NCBI RefSeq assembly: GCF_019430945.1
Contig: NZ_JAHYCB010000001.1
Coordinates: forward strand, 496,001 to 560,000
Source of the DNA: Neorhizobium populisoli
GTDB taxonomy: Bacteria; Pseudomonadota; Alphaproteobacteria; Rhizobiales; Rhizobiaceae
Direction: 5' to 3'
Length of the DNA stretch: 64,000 bases
The notes beneath the pieces are model-generated. The model had not been told where the DNA came from. It did no database searches and worked only from the letters and a program-made list of their open reading frames with translations. Below are positions 23,282-32,059 of this stretch, piece by piece. Numbering within the stretch: the stretch's first letter is position 1; each line of letters starts with the position of its first letter. The position numbers and the translations under genes are program-made.

Positions 23282-24055
23282 ATGTCGTCTCAGCCGAAAA
23301 AGCTATCCTTTATCGCCTCCACCGCCTCCGAAGCACAGGCGGGGCTTCAAGAGCTCGAAGGGCTTTACGGGAATGTGCCGGTCGAGGATGCCGATGTGAT
23401 CGTCGCGCTCGGCGGAGACGGTTTCATGCTGCAGACGCTGCACGAGATGTTCACCAGCGGCAAAAGCGTCTATGGCATGAACCGTGGGTCCGTCGGCTTC
23501 CTGATGAACGACTATCGCACGGACGACCTGCGAGACCGGGTCGAGGCGGCTGTCGCCAACGAGTTTCATCCGCTGAAGATGACCACGACCTCAGAGGACG
23601 GCTCCGTTTCCGAAGCGCTGGCGATCAACGAGGTCTATCTCTTCCGGCAATCCTACCAGGCAGCCAAGTTGAGGGTCGTGATCGACGGCCATGTGCGGCT
23701 GGAAGAGCTGATCTGCGACGGACTGATGATCGCGACGCCGGCCGGTTCGACGGCCTATAATCTTTCCGCCCACGGCCCGATCCTGCCGCTGGAGGCGCCG
23801 CTGCTCGCCATGACACCGGTTTCCGCCTTCCGGCCGCGGCGCTGGCGGGGTGCGCTTTTGCCGAATCATGTCTGTGTCGAACTGCATATCCTCGAGCCGG
23901 ACAAACGGCCGGTGAATGCGGTTGCCGACAATAGCGAGGTCAAATCCGTCGTGCATGTGAAGGTGGCGCAATCGACGGACCTGACGGCACGCATCCTCTC
24001 CGATCCGGATCATTCCTGGTCCGACCGGATTCTCGCCGAACAGTTCAACAACTGA
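23282..24055 (+). CDS. nadK: NAD kinase
   Basis: 257-aa enzyme that phosphorylates NAD+ to NADP+ in the cytoplasm. The GGDG motif with the catalytic Asp is at residues ~44-47 (ALGGDGFMLQTLHEM). The NRGSVGFLMN loop and the diagnostic glycine/serine-rich ATPAGSTAYNLSAHGPILPL are intact. The length is in the short bacterial class, lacking an N-terminal extension. It is monocistronic, between tRNA-Thr and the convergent tetR gene. Confidence 0.96.
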   Translation: MSSQPKKLSFIASTASEAQAGLQELEGLYGNVPVEDADVIVALGGDGFMLQTLHEMFTSGKSVYGMNRGSVGFLMNDYRTDDLRDRVEAAVANEFHPLKMTTTSEDGSVSEALAINEVYLFRQSYQAAKLRVVIDGHVRLEELICDGLMIATPAGSTAYNLSAHGPILPLEAPLLAMTPVSAFRPRRWRGALLPNHVCVELHILEPDKRPVNAVADNSEVKSVVHVKVAQSTDLTARILSDPDHSWSDRILAEQFNN

Positions 24056-24099
24056 CTCAAGGTCAGCCGACCGAACGGCAGGCATTATCTCAAGGGTAT

Positions 24100-24768
24100 T
24101 CAGCGACGGCTGGCGAAAGCGCGCAGAAACGTGCGGGTCGCGCTGGCGGCCATCTGGTCTATTTCCGATTCGGGCGTCTGGCGGCCAATCTGCTGGTCGT
24201 AACGTAAGTCGGTGGCCAGAAGCGCCATATATTGGCGGGCTGCAAGGGCCGGATCGTCCAGTTCCAGATATCCGCCATGTGCAAGCTGCGCGAGCCGCGC
24301 CGCAATCGCCGGATATTTCTTGCCCGGACCGTATTCCTTCCAGGTCTCGAAAAGTTCCGGAAACCGGGCACCTTCCGTCTCGACCAGTTTGCGCAGCCAG
24401 CGACCGTTCGGGTCGCAGATTGCCTTGCGCAGGAGTTGGCCGGAGAAAGCTGTCATTTCAGCTTCAAGGTCGGCAGGCGCGACCGGAAACGTGTCCAGCA
24501 CACGGAAAAAGCCGGCGCTCGACCGGTCGGTGATCTCGGCGACCACTACCTTGAAGAGATTGTCCTTGTCGCCAAGCTGATTGTAGATCGTCTGGCGGGA
24601 GACCCCTGCCCTGACCGCGATCGCATCGATACTGGCGCCGGCAAAGCCTTCCTCGGCAAAAACATCGGCCGCAGCATTGAGGATCGCCTGGCGCTTGTTC
24701 TGCGCCGGCGGCCAGGTCCCGGTACCCTTGGAACTATCGTGCGTGAGTTCGGCTGACGAATTTTTCAT
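24100..24768 (-). CDS. TetR family transcriptional regulator (probable repressor of the adjacent MFS pump)
   Basis: 222 aa from ATG 24768. A 15-codon longer form starting at 24813 is open but would read across the operator-like palindrome, so the shorter start is preferred. The DNA-binding domain is clear (QAILNAAADVFAEEGFAGAS, then the helix-turn-helix SIDAIAVRAGVSRQTIYNQL). The C-terminal ligand domain resembles the AefR/AcrR-type class. It diverges from a drug-efflux MFS gene with a palindrome between them, the classical layout of autoregulated TetR/efflux pairs. The inducer is unknown. Confidence 0.88.
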   Translation of the reverse strand: MKNSSAELTHDSSKGTGTWPPAQNKRQAILNAAADVFAEEGFAGASIDAIAVRAGVSRQTIYNQLGDKDNLFKVVVAEITDRSSAGFFRVLDTFPVAPADLEAEMTAFSGQLLRKAICDPNGRWLRKLVETEGARFPELFETWKEYGPGKKYPAIAARLAQLAHGGYLELDDPALAARQYMALLATDLRYDQQIGRQTPESEIDQMAASATRTFLRAFASRR

Positions 24769-24787
24769 GACATGACCATAGCGGCAC

Positions 24788-24816
24788 TTGACTGATTGGA
24801 CAATTGTGTCCAAAAT
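24788..24816 (+). promoter_or_regulatory. Candidate MFS promoter with TetR operator in its spacer
   Basis: TTGACT (24788-24793) and CAAAAT (24811-24816) are separated by 17 bp. The spacer and the first part of the -10 contain the palindrome TTGGACA-ATTG-TGTCCAA (24796-24813, perfect 7-bp arms). A repressor bound there would block RNA polymerase. The element lies 20 bp upstream of the tetR start and 120 bp upstream of the MFS start. Confidence 0.6.
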
Positions 24817-24938
24817 CTTTTACATGATCGCCAGTGCCCATCCTCCCACTCGCGGCAGGCTTTCATATTCATCTCCCATAGTCGTCCTCGCCCTGCCGTT
24901 AACACGGTAGATGTGGTGACGGGAAAGGTTTTTTCCAA

Positions 24939-26141
24939 ATGCAAAGAGAAACGTCTTCGCATGCCCTCGTCCTTGGGCTGCTCTCCGCGATCGGGCTTTT
25001 TGCGCTCGACATGTATCTCCCGGCCCTGCCCACCATCGCTGAAAATCTGAAGGCTGACAGCCACGCGGTTCAGGCAAGCCTCATCTCCTTCTTCGCTGCC
25101 ATGGCGGTTTCGCAGATCGTTTATGGTCCCCTCTCCGACATGTTCGGACGCAAGCGGCCGCTTTACGTCGGGCTCGTGCTTTACGGGATCGGCGCCGTCG
25201 GCTGCGCGCTGTCGCCGTCGATCGAATGGCTGATTGCCTTCCGCTTCCTGCAAGGCATGGGCGCCTGCGCCGGTGTCGTCATCTCGTGGGCAATCGTTCG
25301 CGACCTGCATACCGGCCCGGCCGCAGCGCAGTTGATGTCGCGGCTGATGCTGGTGTTCAGCGTTTCGCCGATCCTCGCTCCGCTGGCCGGCAGCATCGTC
25401 ACCGTGTTCGGCGACTGGCGGCTGATCTTCCTCGTCATGGTCGCGGCCGGCCTGGTCGGTCTCGCCGTGGCGTTCTTCTTCCTGGAAGAAACCCGTCTGC
25501 CGGCGGCCCGCAGCGAAAGCAGCATCGCCAGCGCCTTGAAGTCCTATGGAACGCTGCTCAGCGACCGCTATTACCTCGGCCTTGTGCTGATGGCGTCGTT
25601 CGGCATGTCGAGCTACATGATCTATGTGGCGAACTCCTCCTTCGTGCTGATCGAGCATTACGGGCTGTCGCCATCCTTCTACAGCGTGGTCTTTTCCTGC
25701 AACGCGGTTGCCTTTATCGGCATGTCGCAGCTGAATGGCTGGCTGTCCCGCAAGATCGGCCTGCGGAAGGTCATCCGCGGCGCGGTTGCCGGTTATGCGA
25801 CGATGATGGTGGCGCTGGCGCTCGTCACTTCGCTCGGCGTCGATCGTCTCGACGTCATGGCCGCTTTCCTGTTCGGCGGTTACGGCTTTCTGGGCATGAT
25901 CATTCCGACGGCGGCGGTTCTGGCGCTCGAACATCATGGCCGGATCGCCGGCACGGCATCGGCGATGATGGGCACGATCCAGTTCATCACCTCGGCGATC
26001 GTCGTCGGTCTCGGCGGCCTGTTCGTCGACGGCACCTCGCGGCCGATGGTGACGGTGATCGCAATCTGCTCGGTGGTCGTCTTCCTGCTGTCGCTCGCGG
26101 TACTGCGCAGCCGGCAAGGCGCGATGGCCGCGGCAGAATAG
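24939..26141 (+). CDS. Bcr/CflA family multidrug efflux MFS transporter
   Basis: 400-aa permease with 12 predicted membrane spans. The DHA1 signature region is visible: LFALDMYLPALPTIAENL at span 1, GPLSDMFGRKRPLYVGL for the loop 2-3 motif, and RFLQGMGACAGVVISWAIVR for the antiporter motif. Family members export bicyclomycin, chloramphenicol, florfenicol or sulfonamide-like drugs by proton antiport. The divergent tetR gene and operator suggest induction by a substrate. The actual substrate is not predictable here. Confidence 0.9.
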   Translation: MQRETSSHALVLGLLSAIGLFALDMYLPALPTIAENLKADSHAVQASLISFFAAMAVSQIVYGPLSDMFGRKRPLYVGLVLYGIGAVGCALSPSIEWLIAFRFLQGMGACAGVVISWAIVRDLHTGPAAAQLMSRLMLVFSVSPILAPLAGSIVTVFGDWRLIFLVMVAAGLVGLAVAFFFLEETRLPAARSESSIASALKSYGTLLSDRYYLGLVLMASFGMSSYMIYVANSSFVLIEHYGLSPSFYSVVFSCNAVAFIGMSQLNGWLSRKIGLRKVIRGAVAGYATMMVALALVTSLGVDRLDVMAAFLFGGYGFLGMIIPTAAVLALEHHGRIAGTASAMMGTIQFITSAIVVGLGGLFVDGTSRPMVTVIAICSVVVFLLSLAVLRSRQGAMAAAE

Positions 26142-26166
26142 ACCACCGGAAAACACGCATGAAAAA

Positions 26167-26186
26167 GCCGGGTCTCGCGACCCGGC
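26167..26186. terminator. Bidirectional intrinsic terminator between the MFS gene and prfB
   Basis: GCCGGGTC (26167-26174), loop TCGC, GACCCGGC (26179-26186), preceded by AAAAA and followed by GTTTTT. It serves both convergent genes. Confidence 0.85.
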
Positions 26187-26212
26187 GTTTTTCGTCTTCT
26201 CGATGGGAAAGC

Positions 26213-27344
26213 TTAGTCGACGTCGCCGACATCGACATCCGCCTTGCCGCTGATGCGGTGGGCGAGCGCTGCTTCCATGAACTCGTTGAGATCGCCATCC
26301 AGAACGTCGTCCGGAGCTGTGCTGGCAACGCCGGTGCGCAGGTCCTTCACCAGCTGATAGGGCTGGAGAACGTAGGAACGGATCTGGTGACCCCAGCCGA
26401 TATCCGACTTCGAAGCGGCTTCGGCATTGGCGGCCTCCTCGCGCTTCTTCAATTCGGCTTCGTAGAGACGGGCGCGCAACATGTCCCACGCCTTGGCGCG
26501 GTTCTTGTGCTGCGAGCGCTCCTGCTGGCATTGCACGACGATGCCTGATGGCATGTGCGTGATGCGCACCGCCGAGTCGGTGGTGTTGACGTGCTGGCCG
26601 CCTGCACCCGACGATCGGTAGGTATCGATGCGGCAGTCGCTTTCGTTGATCTCAATGCTGATCGAGTCGTCGATGACCGGATAGACCCAGATCGACGAGA
26701 AGGACGTGTGCCGGCGCGCGTTGCTATCATAGGGCGAGATGCGAACAAGGCGGTGAACGCCTGATTCGGTCTTCATCCAGCCATAGGCATTGTGGCCCTT
26801 GACGAGAATGGTCGCCGACTTGATGCCGGCCTCTTCGCCGTCATGCACTTCCAGAAGCTCGACCTTGAAGCGCTGGCGTTCCGCCCAGCGGGTGTACATG
26901 CGCAGAAGCATGTTCGCCCAGTCCTGGCTTTCGGTACCGCCGGCGCCGGAATGCACTTCGACATAGGTGTCGTTGCCGTCGGCCTCGCCGGACAGCATGG
27001 CTTCCACCTGACGGCGTCCGGCCTCGACCTTCAGCGCCTTCAGCGTGTCCTCGGCCTCCTTGACGATCGCTTCGTCGCCCTCTTCCTCGCCAAGCTCGAT
27101 CAGCTCAATATTATCGTTGAGCTGCTGTTCCATGGCCTTGACGCCACCGATGCCGTCATCGAGCTGCTGGCGCTCGCGCATCAGCTTCTGGGCTTCCTGG
27201 GCATCGTTCCAGAGGTTGGGATCCTCTGACTTGTTATTCAACCAGTCCAGTCGTCTTACCGCCTGATCCCAGTCAAAGATGCCTCCTCAGCAGGCTTATG
27301 GCCTGCTTGATTTCGTCGACTACATTGATGATTTCCGCACGCAT
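26213..27344 (-). CDS. prfB: Peptide chain release factor 2 (expressed by programmed +1 frameshift)
   Basis: RF2 recognises UGA and UAA and triggers peptide release. The gene is split: codons 1-23 ([20 protein letters not shown], then RHL) run from ATG 27344 to an in-frame TGA at 27275-27273. The remaining 353 codons continue in the +1 frame from GAC 27274 ([20 protein letters not shown]). The total is ~376 aa, as in other rhizobia. The peptidyl-hydrolysis motif GGQ is intact in [18 protein letters not shown]. The codon-recognition tripeptide, SPF in E. coli, reads SPY here ([19 protein letters not shown]). Frameshifting lets RF2 levels regulate their own synthesis. It is convergent with the MFS gene, downstream of mrcA. 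Confidence 0.95.
27272..27287 (-). other. Programmed +1 ribosomal frameshift site of prfB
   Basis: On the minus strand the site reads AGGAGG-CAT-CTT-TGA-C. An internal Shine-Dalgarno-like AGGAGG lies 3 nt before the slippery CTT and the UGAC stop context. This is the canonical RF2 arrangement (E. coli: AGGGGG-TAT-CTT-TGA-C). Confidence 0.93.
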
Positions 27345-27452
27345 GGCGTTGGTTTTCACTCTCTATGTCTGGAAGATGAAAGTGCGCCCGACATAGTTGC
27401 CAAAGGCCCGGATGTAAAGCCCGAGCCTTGTTTGCAACGTGTCAGAGAAGGA

Positions 27453-29909
27453 TCAGAACAGCCCCGGCATGCCGGATGTGACGGCCTGCTGCGCCTGCGG
27501 GGAATTCGAGAAGATCTGGTCCTGGGTCATGTATTCGCCATCGCCGATGACCTGGAAGGTGTCGGCCGGGCCGGTGCCGGGCTTGAACGCCTCGACGATC
27601 GTGTTGGCGTCGCCTTCGCTGGCGGCCATGCCGGTCTTGCGGTCGACGGCCACGAGCTGCATGCCTTCCGGCACGTGGAACTTGGCGGGCGGGGTCAGCT
27701 TGGCGGCTTCGGCCAGGAACTTGCCGAAGATCGGCGCTGCCAGACCACCACCCGTACCGGCGCGGCCGAGCGGGGTTGGCGTGTCGAAGCCGATATAGAG
27801 GCCTGCGACGAGGTTAGGGGTATAACCGACGAACCAGGCATCCTTTTCGTCGTTGGTGGTGCCGGTCTTGCCGGCGACGTCGCGATCCTTGACCGGGATC
27901 TTGCCGGCAGCCGTGCCGCGCAGCACGACGCCCTGCATCATCGAGGTGATCTGGTAGGCCGTCATCGGGTCGAGAACCTGTTCGCGGTTGTCGACGACAG
28001 TCGGCTCTTCCTGGTTGGACCAGTCTTTGGCATTGCAGCCGTCGCAATTGCGCTCTTCGTGGCGGAAGATCGTCTTGCCGTAACGGTCCTGAATGCGGTC
28101 GATGACGGTCGGCTTGATCTGCTTGCCGCCATTGGCGAGCACCGCATAGGCGGAGACCATGCGCATGACGGTGGTTTCGCCCGAGCCGAGCGACATGGCC
28201 AGAACCGGCAGCATCTTGTCATAGATGCCGAAACGCTCTGCATATTCCGCGACCAGTTCCATGCCCATATCCTGGGCAAGACGGACGGTCATCTGGTTGC
28301 GCGACTTTTCGATACCGGTGCGCAGCGTCGACGGGCCGCCGGCTTCACCGCCGTAATTGTCCGGACGCCAGACCTGACCGCCCGAGACGATCTCGATCGG
28401 AGCGTCGAGAATGACTGATGCAGGCGTGTAGCCGTTGTCTAGTGCCGCCGAATAAACGAACGGCTTGAAGGACGAGCCCGGCTGGCGCATCGCCTGCGTG
28501 GCACGGTTGAATTCCGACTGGCCGTAGGAGAAGCCGCCGACCATGGCGAGAACGCGGCCGGTGATCGGGTCCATGGCGACAAAGCCGCCCTGCACCTTCG
28601 GCGGCTGGCGCAGCTTGTAGGTCTTGGCCTGCTCGTTGATCGCCTCGACATAGATGACGTCGCCCGGCTTCAGAACGCCGTCCGGCGATTTGGCCGGCTT
28701 GCGGGCATCGTTGGAGTCGCGATAGGCCCATTTCATATCGTCTGCGGCGATCGTACCGATTTCGCGGGCGGGATCGACCTTGCCGGCGCCGTCCGTCGGC
28801 GGCTGCAGGCCGATGCCGACAGCTTTCGCGGTGACATCGGTCACGACAGCCAGCTTCCATTCCGGCACGTCGCTCAGGAATTTCTGTTTGGCGAGTTCCG
28901 GACCCCAGTCGCCCGAAGCGGCGATCTGCGCGATCGGGCCGTGGAAACCACGGCGCTCGTCATAGTCGATCAGGCCGCTCTGCAGCGCGCGGCGAGCAAT
29001 GACCTGCATGTCGGGATCAAGCGAGGTGCGGACGGAAAGACCACCCTCGTAGAGCGACTTTTCGCCGTAACGCTCGATCAGCTGGCGGCGCACCTCTTCG
29101 GAGAAGAAATCGGAGGCGAAAAGATGCGTGCCGGTGCGGCGCTGCTTGACGCCGAGCGGCTGCTGCTTGGCTTCGGCGGCATCGTCCTGGGTGATGTAGC
29201 CGTTTTCGGCCATGCGATCGATGACCCAGTTGCGGCGCTCAAGCGCTGCCTTTTCGCGGCGGAAAGGATGATAGTTGGCAGGGCCTTTCGGCAGGGCCGC
29301 AAGATAGGCGGCTTCTGCCGTCGTCAGCTCGGTGACCGACTTGTCGAAATAGGTCAGCGCTGCACCGGCGATACCGTAGGAATTCAAGCCGAAGAAGATC
29401 TCGTTCAGATAAAGCTCGAGGATCTTGTCCTTAGAATAGGTCTGCTCGATTCGGAAAGAAAGGATGGCTTCCTTGACCTTGCGGTCGATCGTCTGGTCGG
29501 CGGACAGAAGGAAGTTCTTGGCGACCTGCTGGGTAATCGTCGAGGCGCCCTCGGGGCGGCGGCCGGAACCGAAATTCTGCAGGTTGGAGAGAATGGCGCG
29601 GCCAAGGCCGGTGATGTCGATGCCCGGATGGCTGTAGAAGTTCTTGTCTTCCGCCGACAGGAAGGCTGCCTTGACCCGGTCCGGAACCGCCTGGATCGGC
29701 AGGAAAAGGCGCCGTTCGCGGGCATATTCCGCCATCAGGGCGCCGTTGCCGGCATGCACGCGGGTGGCGACCGGCGGTTCGTAGGAAGCCAGAACTTCGT
29801 AGTTGGGCAGGTCCTTGGTCATCCCGGTGAGGTAGATACCTACGCCTGCAGCCACGACCAGAAACAGGACGCAGGCCAGGCCAAAGAGATAACCAATCAA
29901 TCTGATCAT
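27453..29909 (-). CDS. mrcA: Penicillin-binding protein 1A (bifunctional transglycosylase/transpeptidase)
   Basis: 818-aa inner-membrane enzyme that polymerises and crosslinks peptidoglycan. The start was set at ATG 29909 (MIRLIGYLFGLACVLFLVVA), which begins the membrane anchor; an open extension to 29963 has no support. The GT51 domain shows LSAEDKNFYSHPGIDITGLG and the RRPEGASTITQQVAKNFLL block. The transpeptidase domain has the active-site SSFKPF (SxxK), SRN in EKSRNQMTVRL, and KTGTTND. An OB-like insert lies between them. It stands between prfB and amiC, a common alphaproteobacterial order. Confidence 0.95.
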   Translation of the reverse strand: MIRLIGYLFGLACVLFLVVAAGVGIYLTGMTKDLPNYEVLASYEPPVATRVHAGNGALMAEYARERRLFLPIQAVPDRVKAAFLSAEDKNFYSHPGIDITGLGRAILSNLQNFGSGRRPEGASTITQQVAKNFLLSADQTIDRKVKEAILSFRIEQTYSKDKILELYLNEIFFGLNSYGIAGAALTYFDKSVTELTTAEAAYLAALPKGPANYHPFRREKAALERRNWVIDRMAENGYITQDDAAEAKQQPLGVKQRRTGTHLFASDFFSEEVRRQLIERYGEKSLYEGGLSVRTSLDPDMQVIARRALQSGLIDYDERRGFHGPIAQIAASGDWGPELAKQKFLSDVPEWKLAVVTDVTAKAVGIGLQPPTDGAGKVDPAREIGTIAADDMKWAYRDSNDARKPAKSPDGVLKPGDVIYVEAINEQAKTYKLRQPPKVQGGFVAMDPITGRVLAMVGGFSYGQSEFNRATQAMRQPGSSFKPFVYSAALDNGYTPASVILDAPIEIVSGGQVWRPDNYGGEAGGPSTLRTGIEKSRNQMTVRLAQDMGMELVAEYAERFGIYDKMLPVLAMSLGSGETTVMRMVSAYAVLANGGKQIKPTVIDRIQDRYGKTIFRHEERNCDGCNAKDWSNQEEPTVVDNREQVLDPMTAYQITSMMQGVVLRGTAAGKIPVKDRDVAGKTGTTNDEKDAWFVGYTPNLVAGLYIGFDTPTPLGRAGTGGGLAAPIFGKFLAEAAKLTPPAKFHVPEGMQLVAVDRKTGMAASEGDANTIVEAFKPGTGPADTFQVIGDGEYMTQDQIFSNSPQAQQAVTSGMPGLF

Positions 29910-30168
29910 ATCGAAGCTACCGTTCAGCTTTCTTTCATCGGCGCGCAATACGCACCATCGCATGATTTAAGGCGTTTTGCACGGTGATCGAACGAGCGCA
30001 AGGCTCTAGCGGGATCAACCCTGCGTCATTCACTGCGCCAACTCGCCCCGAGTAACCGCTTGAATGTGAGTAAAATAGGGCTCGCCGTCCCGAATTACGC
30101 GTAGGCGCTGTGTGCAACGGAGATTGGTTTTCAGCTGTGGCATGCGGGTCACGCCAATAGCGCGCGTT

Positions 30169-31428
30169 TCAACCGCCGTTTGCCAGCGCTTTTTCCCGAT
30201 ATCGACGAACCGCATCGGCAATACGATCGGTCACCTTGCCGCGCCATGCTTCATCGAGCAGCTGTTTCTCGTCTTCCGGATTGGAAAGGAAGCCAAGTTC
30301 CAGCAGCACGGACGGAATATCCGGCGCGCGCAGCACCTGGAACCCGGCATAGCGATGCGGATTGTTGATCAGCCCGATCTGGCCTTCGAAGGAATTCACG
30401 ACATTGCTCGCCAAAGCTATCGAAAATGCCTGCGTTTCGCGGCGGGCAAGGTCGAGCAGAATATCGGCGACTTCCGGCGGTCCCGCCTGAATACTGAAAC
30501 CGGCAAGCTCGTCGGAGAGATTTTCGCGCTGGGCGAGATTTTCCGCCATGCGGTCCGACGCCTTGTCGGAAAGGGTATAGACGGTGGCGCCGCGGATATC
30601 CTTCTGCCCCAAAGTATCGGCATGCAGGGAGATGAACAGGTCCGCCTTGCCCTGTCGGGCAACCGTGACGCGCTCGGAAAGCGACAGGAAAGTGTCGTCA
30701 TCGCGGGTCAGGAAGGCTTTTACGCCGTCGATCTTGTTCAGCTTTTCCGCCAGAAGCTTGGCGAAACCAAGGGTGATCGTCTTTTCGGGCGTCTTGGTAC
30801 CCGCCCCTGTCGCGCCATTGTCGATGCCGCCATGACCTGCATCGACGGCAACGGTGAAGACATTGTCCTGCTGATCCACCATCGCCAACGGATCGGGCTG
30901 CGCCACCGACTGGTTTGCCCAATCTTGCGTCTTGACCAGATTGGCGAAGGTCTCCTTCGTCGTCATCTCGGCATCGAGCACAAGGCGGAAGCTACCATTA
31001 TCGTTTGCTTGGACATTGGCGACGGCGAGCTTCACCGGACGGCTGGCGGTCAGCACGATTCGGGCGCTGCGCTCGTCCATCGTGCCGTAGCGGATATCCT
31101 TGAACAGGCCACGGGCAGCAAGATCATCGGCCGGAAAGCCGAAAGCCGTCGCCGGCAGGTCGACGATGATACGCTCGGGCGCAGAAACATAATGAACGGA
31201 GAATTCGGGCTTCTTTTCGAAATCGATGACAATGCGAGTGCGTGCCTCGTCTCCGGCGACACGCGCCGCAAAGGCCAGAAGCGGCCGCGACGGCGAAATT
31301 TCCGGCGCCGCAGCCAGCGCCGAGATCGCGCCTACCAAAAAGAGAAAAGCGAGACCGATTCGCGCGAAAAAAACCCGCAGCGTCGCCGCGCAGGCCTTTT
31401 TTACCTTCGCACTCAAATCCGCCTTCAA
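30169..31428 (-). CDS. amiC: N-acetylmuramoyl-L-alanine amidase with AMIN domain
   Basis: 419-aa periplasmic zinc amidase that splits septal peptidoglycan. An N-terminal signal/anchor (IGLAFLFLVGAISALAAAPE) is followed by an AMIN domain (~50-180), which targets the division site. The Amidase_3 domain comes next: VAVDAGHGGIDNGATG with the first His ligand, TPEKTITL with the Glu, ISLHADTLG with the second His, and VLLELGFLSNPEDE with the catalytic Glu. It lies in the same orientation as mrcA, 260 bp upstream of it. The symbol follows the family; amiC rather than amiA/B is inferred from the AMIN domain. Confidence 0.9.
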   Translation of the reverse strand: MKADLSAKVKKACAATLRVFFARIGLAFLFLVGAISALAAAPEISPSRPLLAFAARVAGDEARTRIVIDFEKKPEFSVHYVSAPERIIVDLPATAFGFPADDLAARGLFKDIRYGTMDERSARIVLTASRPVKLAVANVQANDNGSFRLVLDAEMTTKETFANLVKTQDWANQSVAQPDPLAMVDQQDNVFTVAVDAGHGGIDNGATGAGTKTPEKTITLGFAKLLAEKLNKIDGVKAFLTRDDDTFLSLSERVTVARQGKADLFISLHADTLGQKDIRGATVYTLSDKASDRMAENLAQRENLSDELAGFSIQAGPPEVADILLDLARRETQAFSIALASNVVNSFEGQIGLINNPHRYAGFQVLRAPDIPSVLLELGFLSNPEDEKQLLDEAWRGKVTDRIADAVRRYREKALANGG

Positions 31429-32059
31429 AACTGAACCTGCATTCGAAGCCCCGCCGCCGCTTCCTTAATTTACATCAAATTGCCCATTTCAAAGGGCATT
31501 TGCATGTTAAAAAGTGCGAATCATCCGCCCGTCCCAAGACACTCTTAAGCCGTCCAATTCCATCCAGAATATGGCAAACCCGGCTTTTCCCTTGCTATTG
31601 TGACAGATAAACCATACAACGCGCATGAGGGTTAAAGTGTTGACGGGATAGTCTGTGGAAGGCTGCCAGCCGCATTGGAACTGGCGCCGAAGACCGACAG
31701 TCATCCGCCGTCGCCACACTTTGTCCTGATACTCGATCCCATCCGGCGGTGGCCGGAACAATCCCCCGGGTGGCATGCCACCCACGCTCACACGGAGCAC
31801 ACTCATCGGGTCCTGATGATTTGATTTTCGGGGCCTATCGTATCGTCATTCTCGTTTGGTCTTTGATGTCGCGGCACCTTTTTGAAAATCTGGAGAGACT
31901 GAGGGAGCGAGGAGCCCCGTCATCCTTCCGGTTGCCGTCACAAACCCGCCAGGCGAGAATATCTTTATCCGGCGCATCGACCGAATTGCTTGAAAGGCCT
32001 GTTCTCTTCGAGGCGGGCCTTTCTGCACTCCCCCGGCTGCGCCGAGGAGCAGAATTTCA
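31429..32059 (+). promoter_or_regulatory. Long promoter/5' leader region of rne
   Basis: 631 bp without a credible gene. A candidate promoter TTGCTA-17 bp-TACAAC lies near 31590-31618. Further down there are hairpin-prone segments: TCCGGC/GCCGGA around 31743-31757 and the perfect 16-bp palindrome GGGTGGCATGCCACCC at 31768-31783. Long rne leaders in other bacteria are cleaved by RNase E itself to give feedback control; the same role here is inferred. The left end holds the amiC upstream region. Confidence 0.55.

Noticed and set aside
26213-27241. Apparent N-terminal truncation of RF2
   Set aside because: Explained by the programmed frameshift; the missing residues are encoded at 27242-27344.
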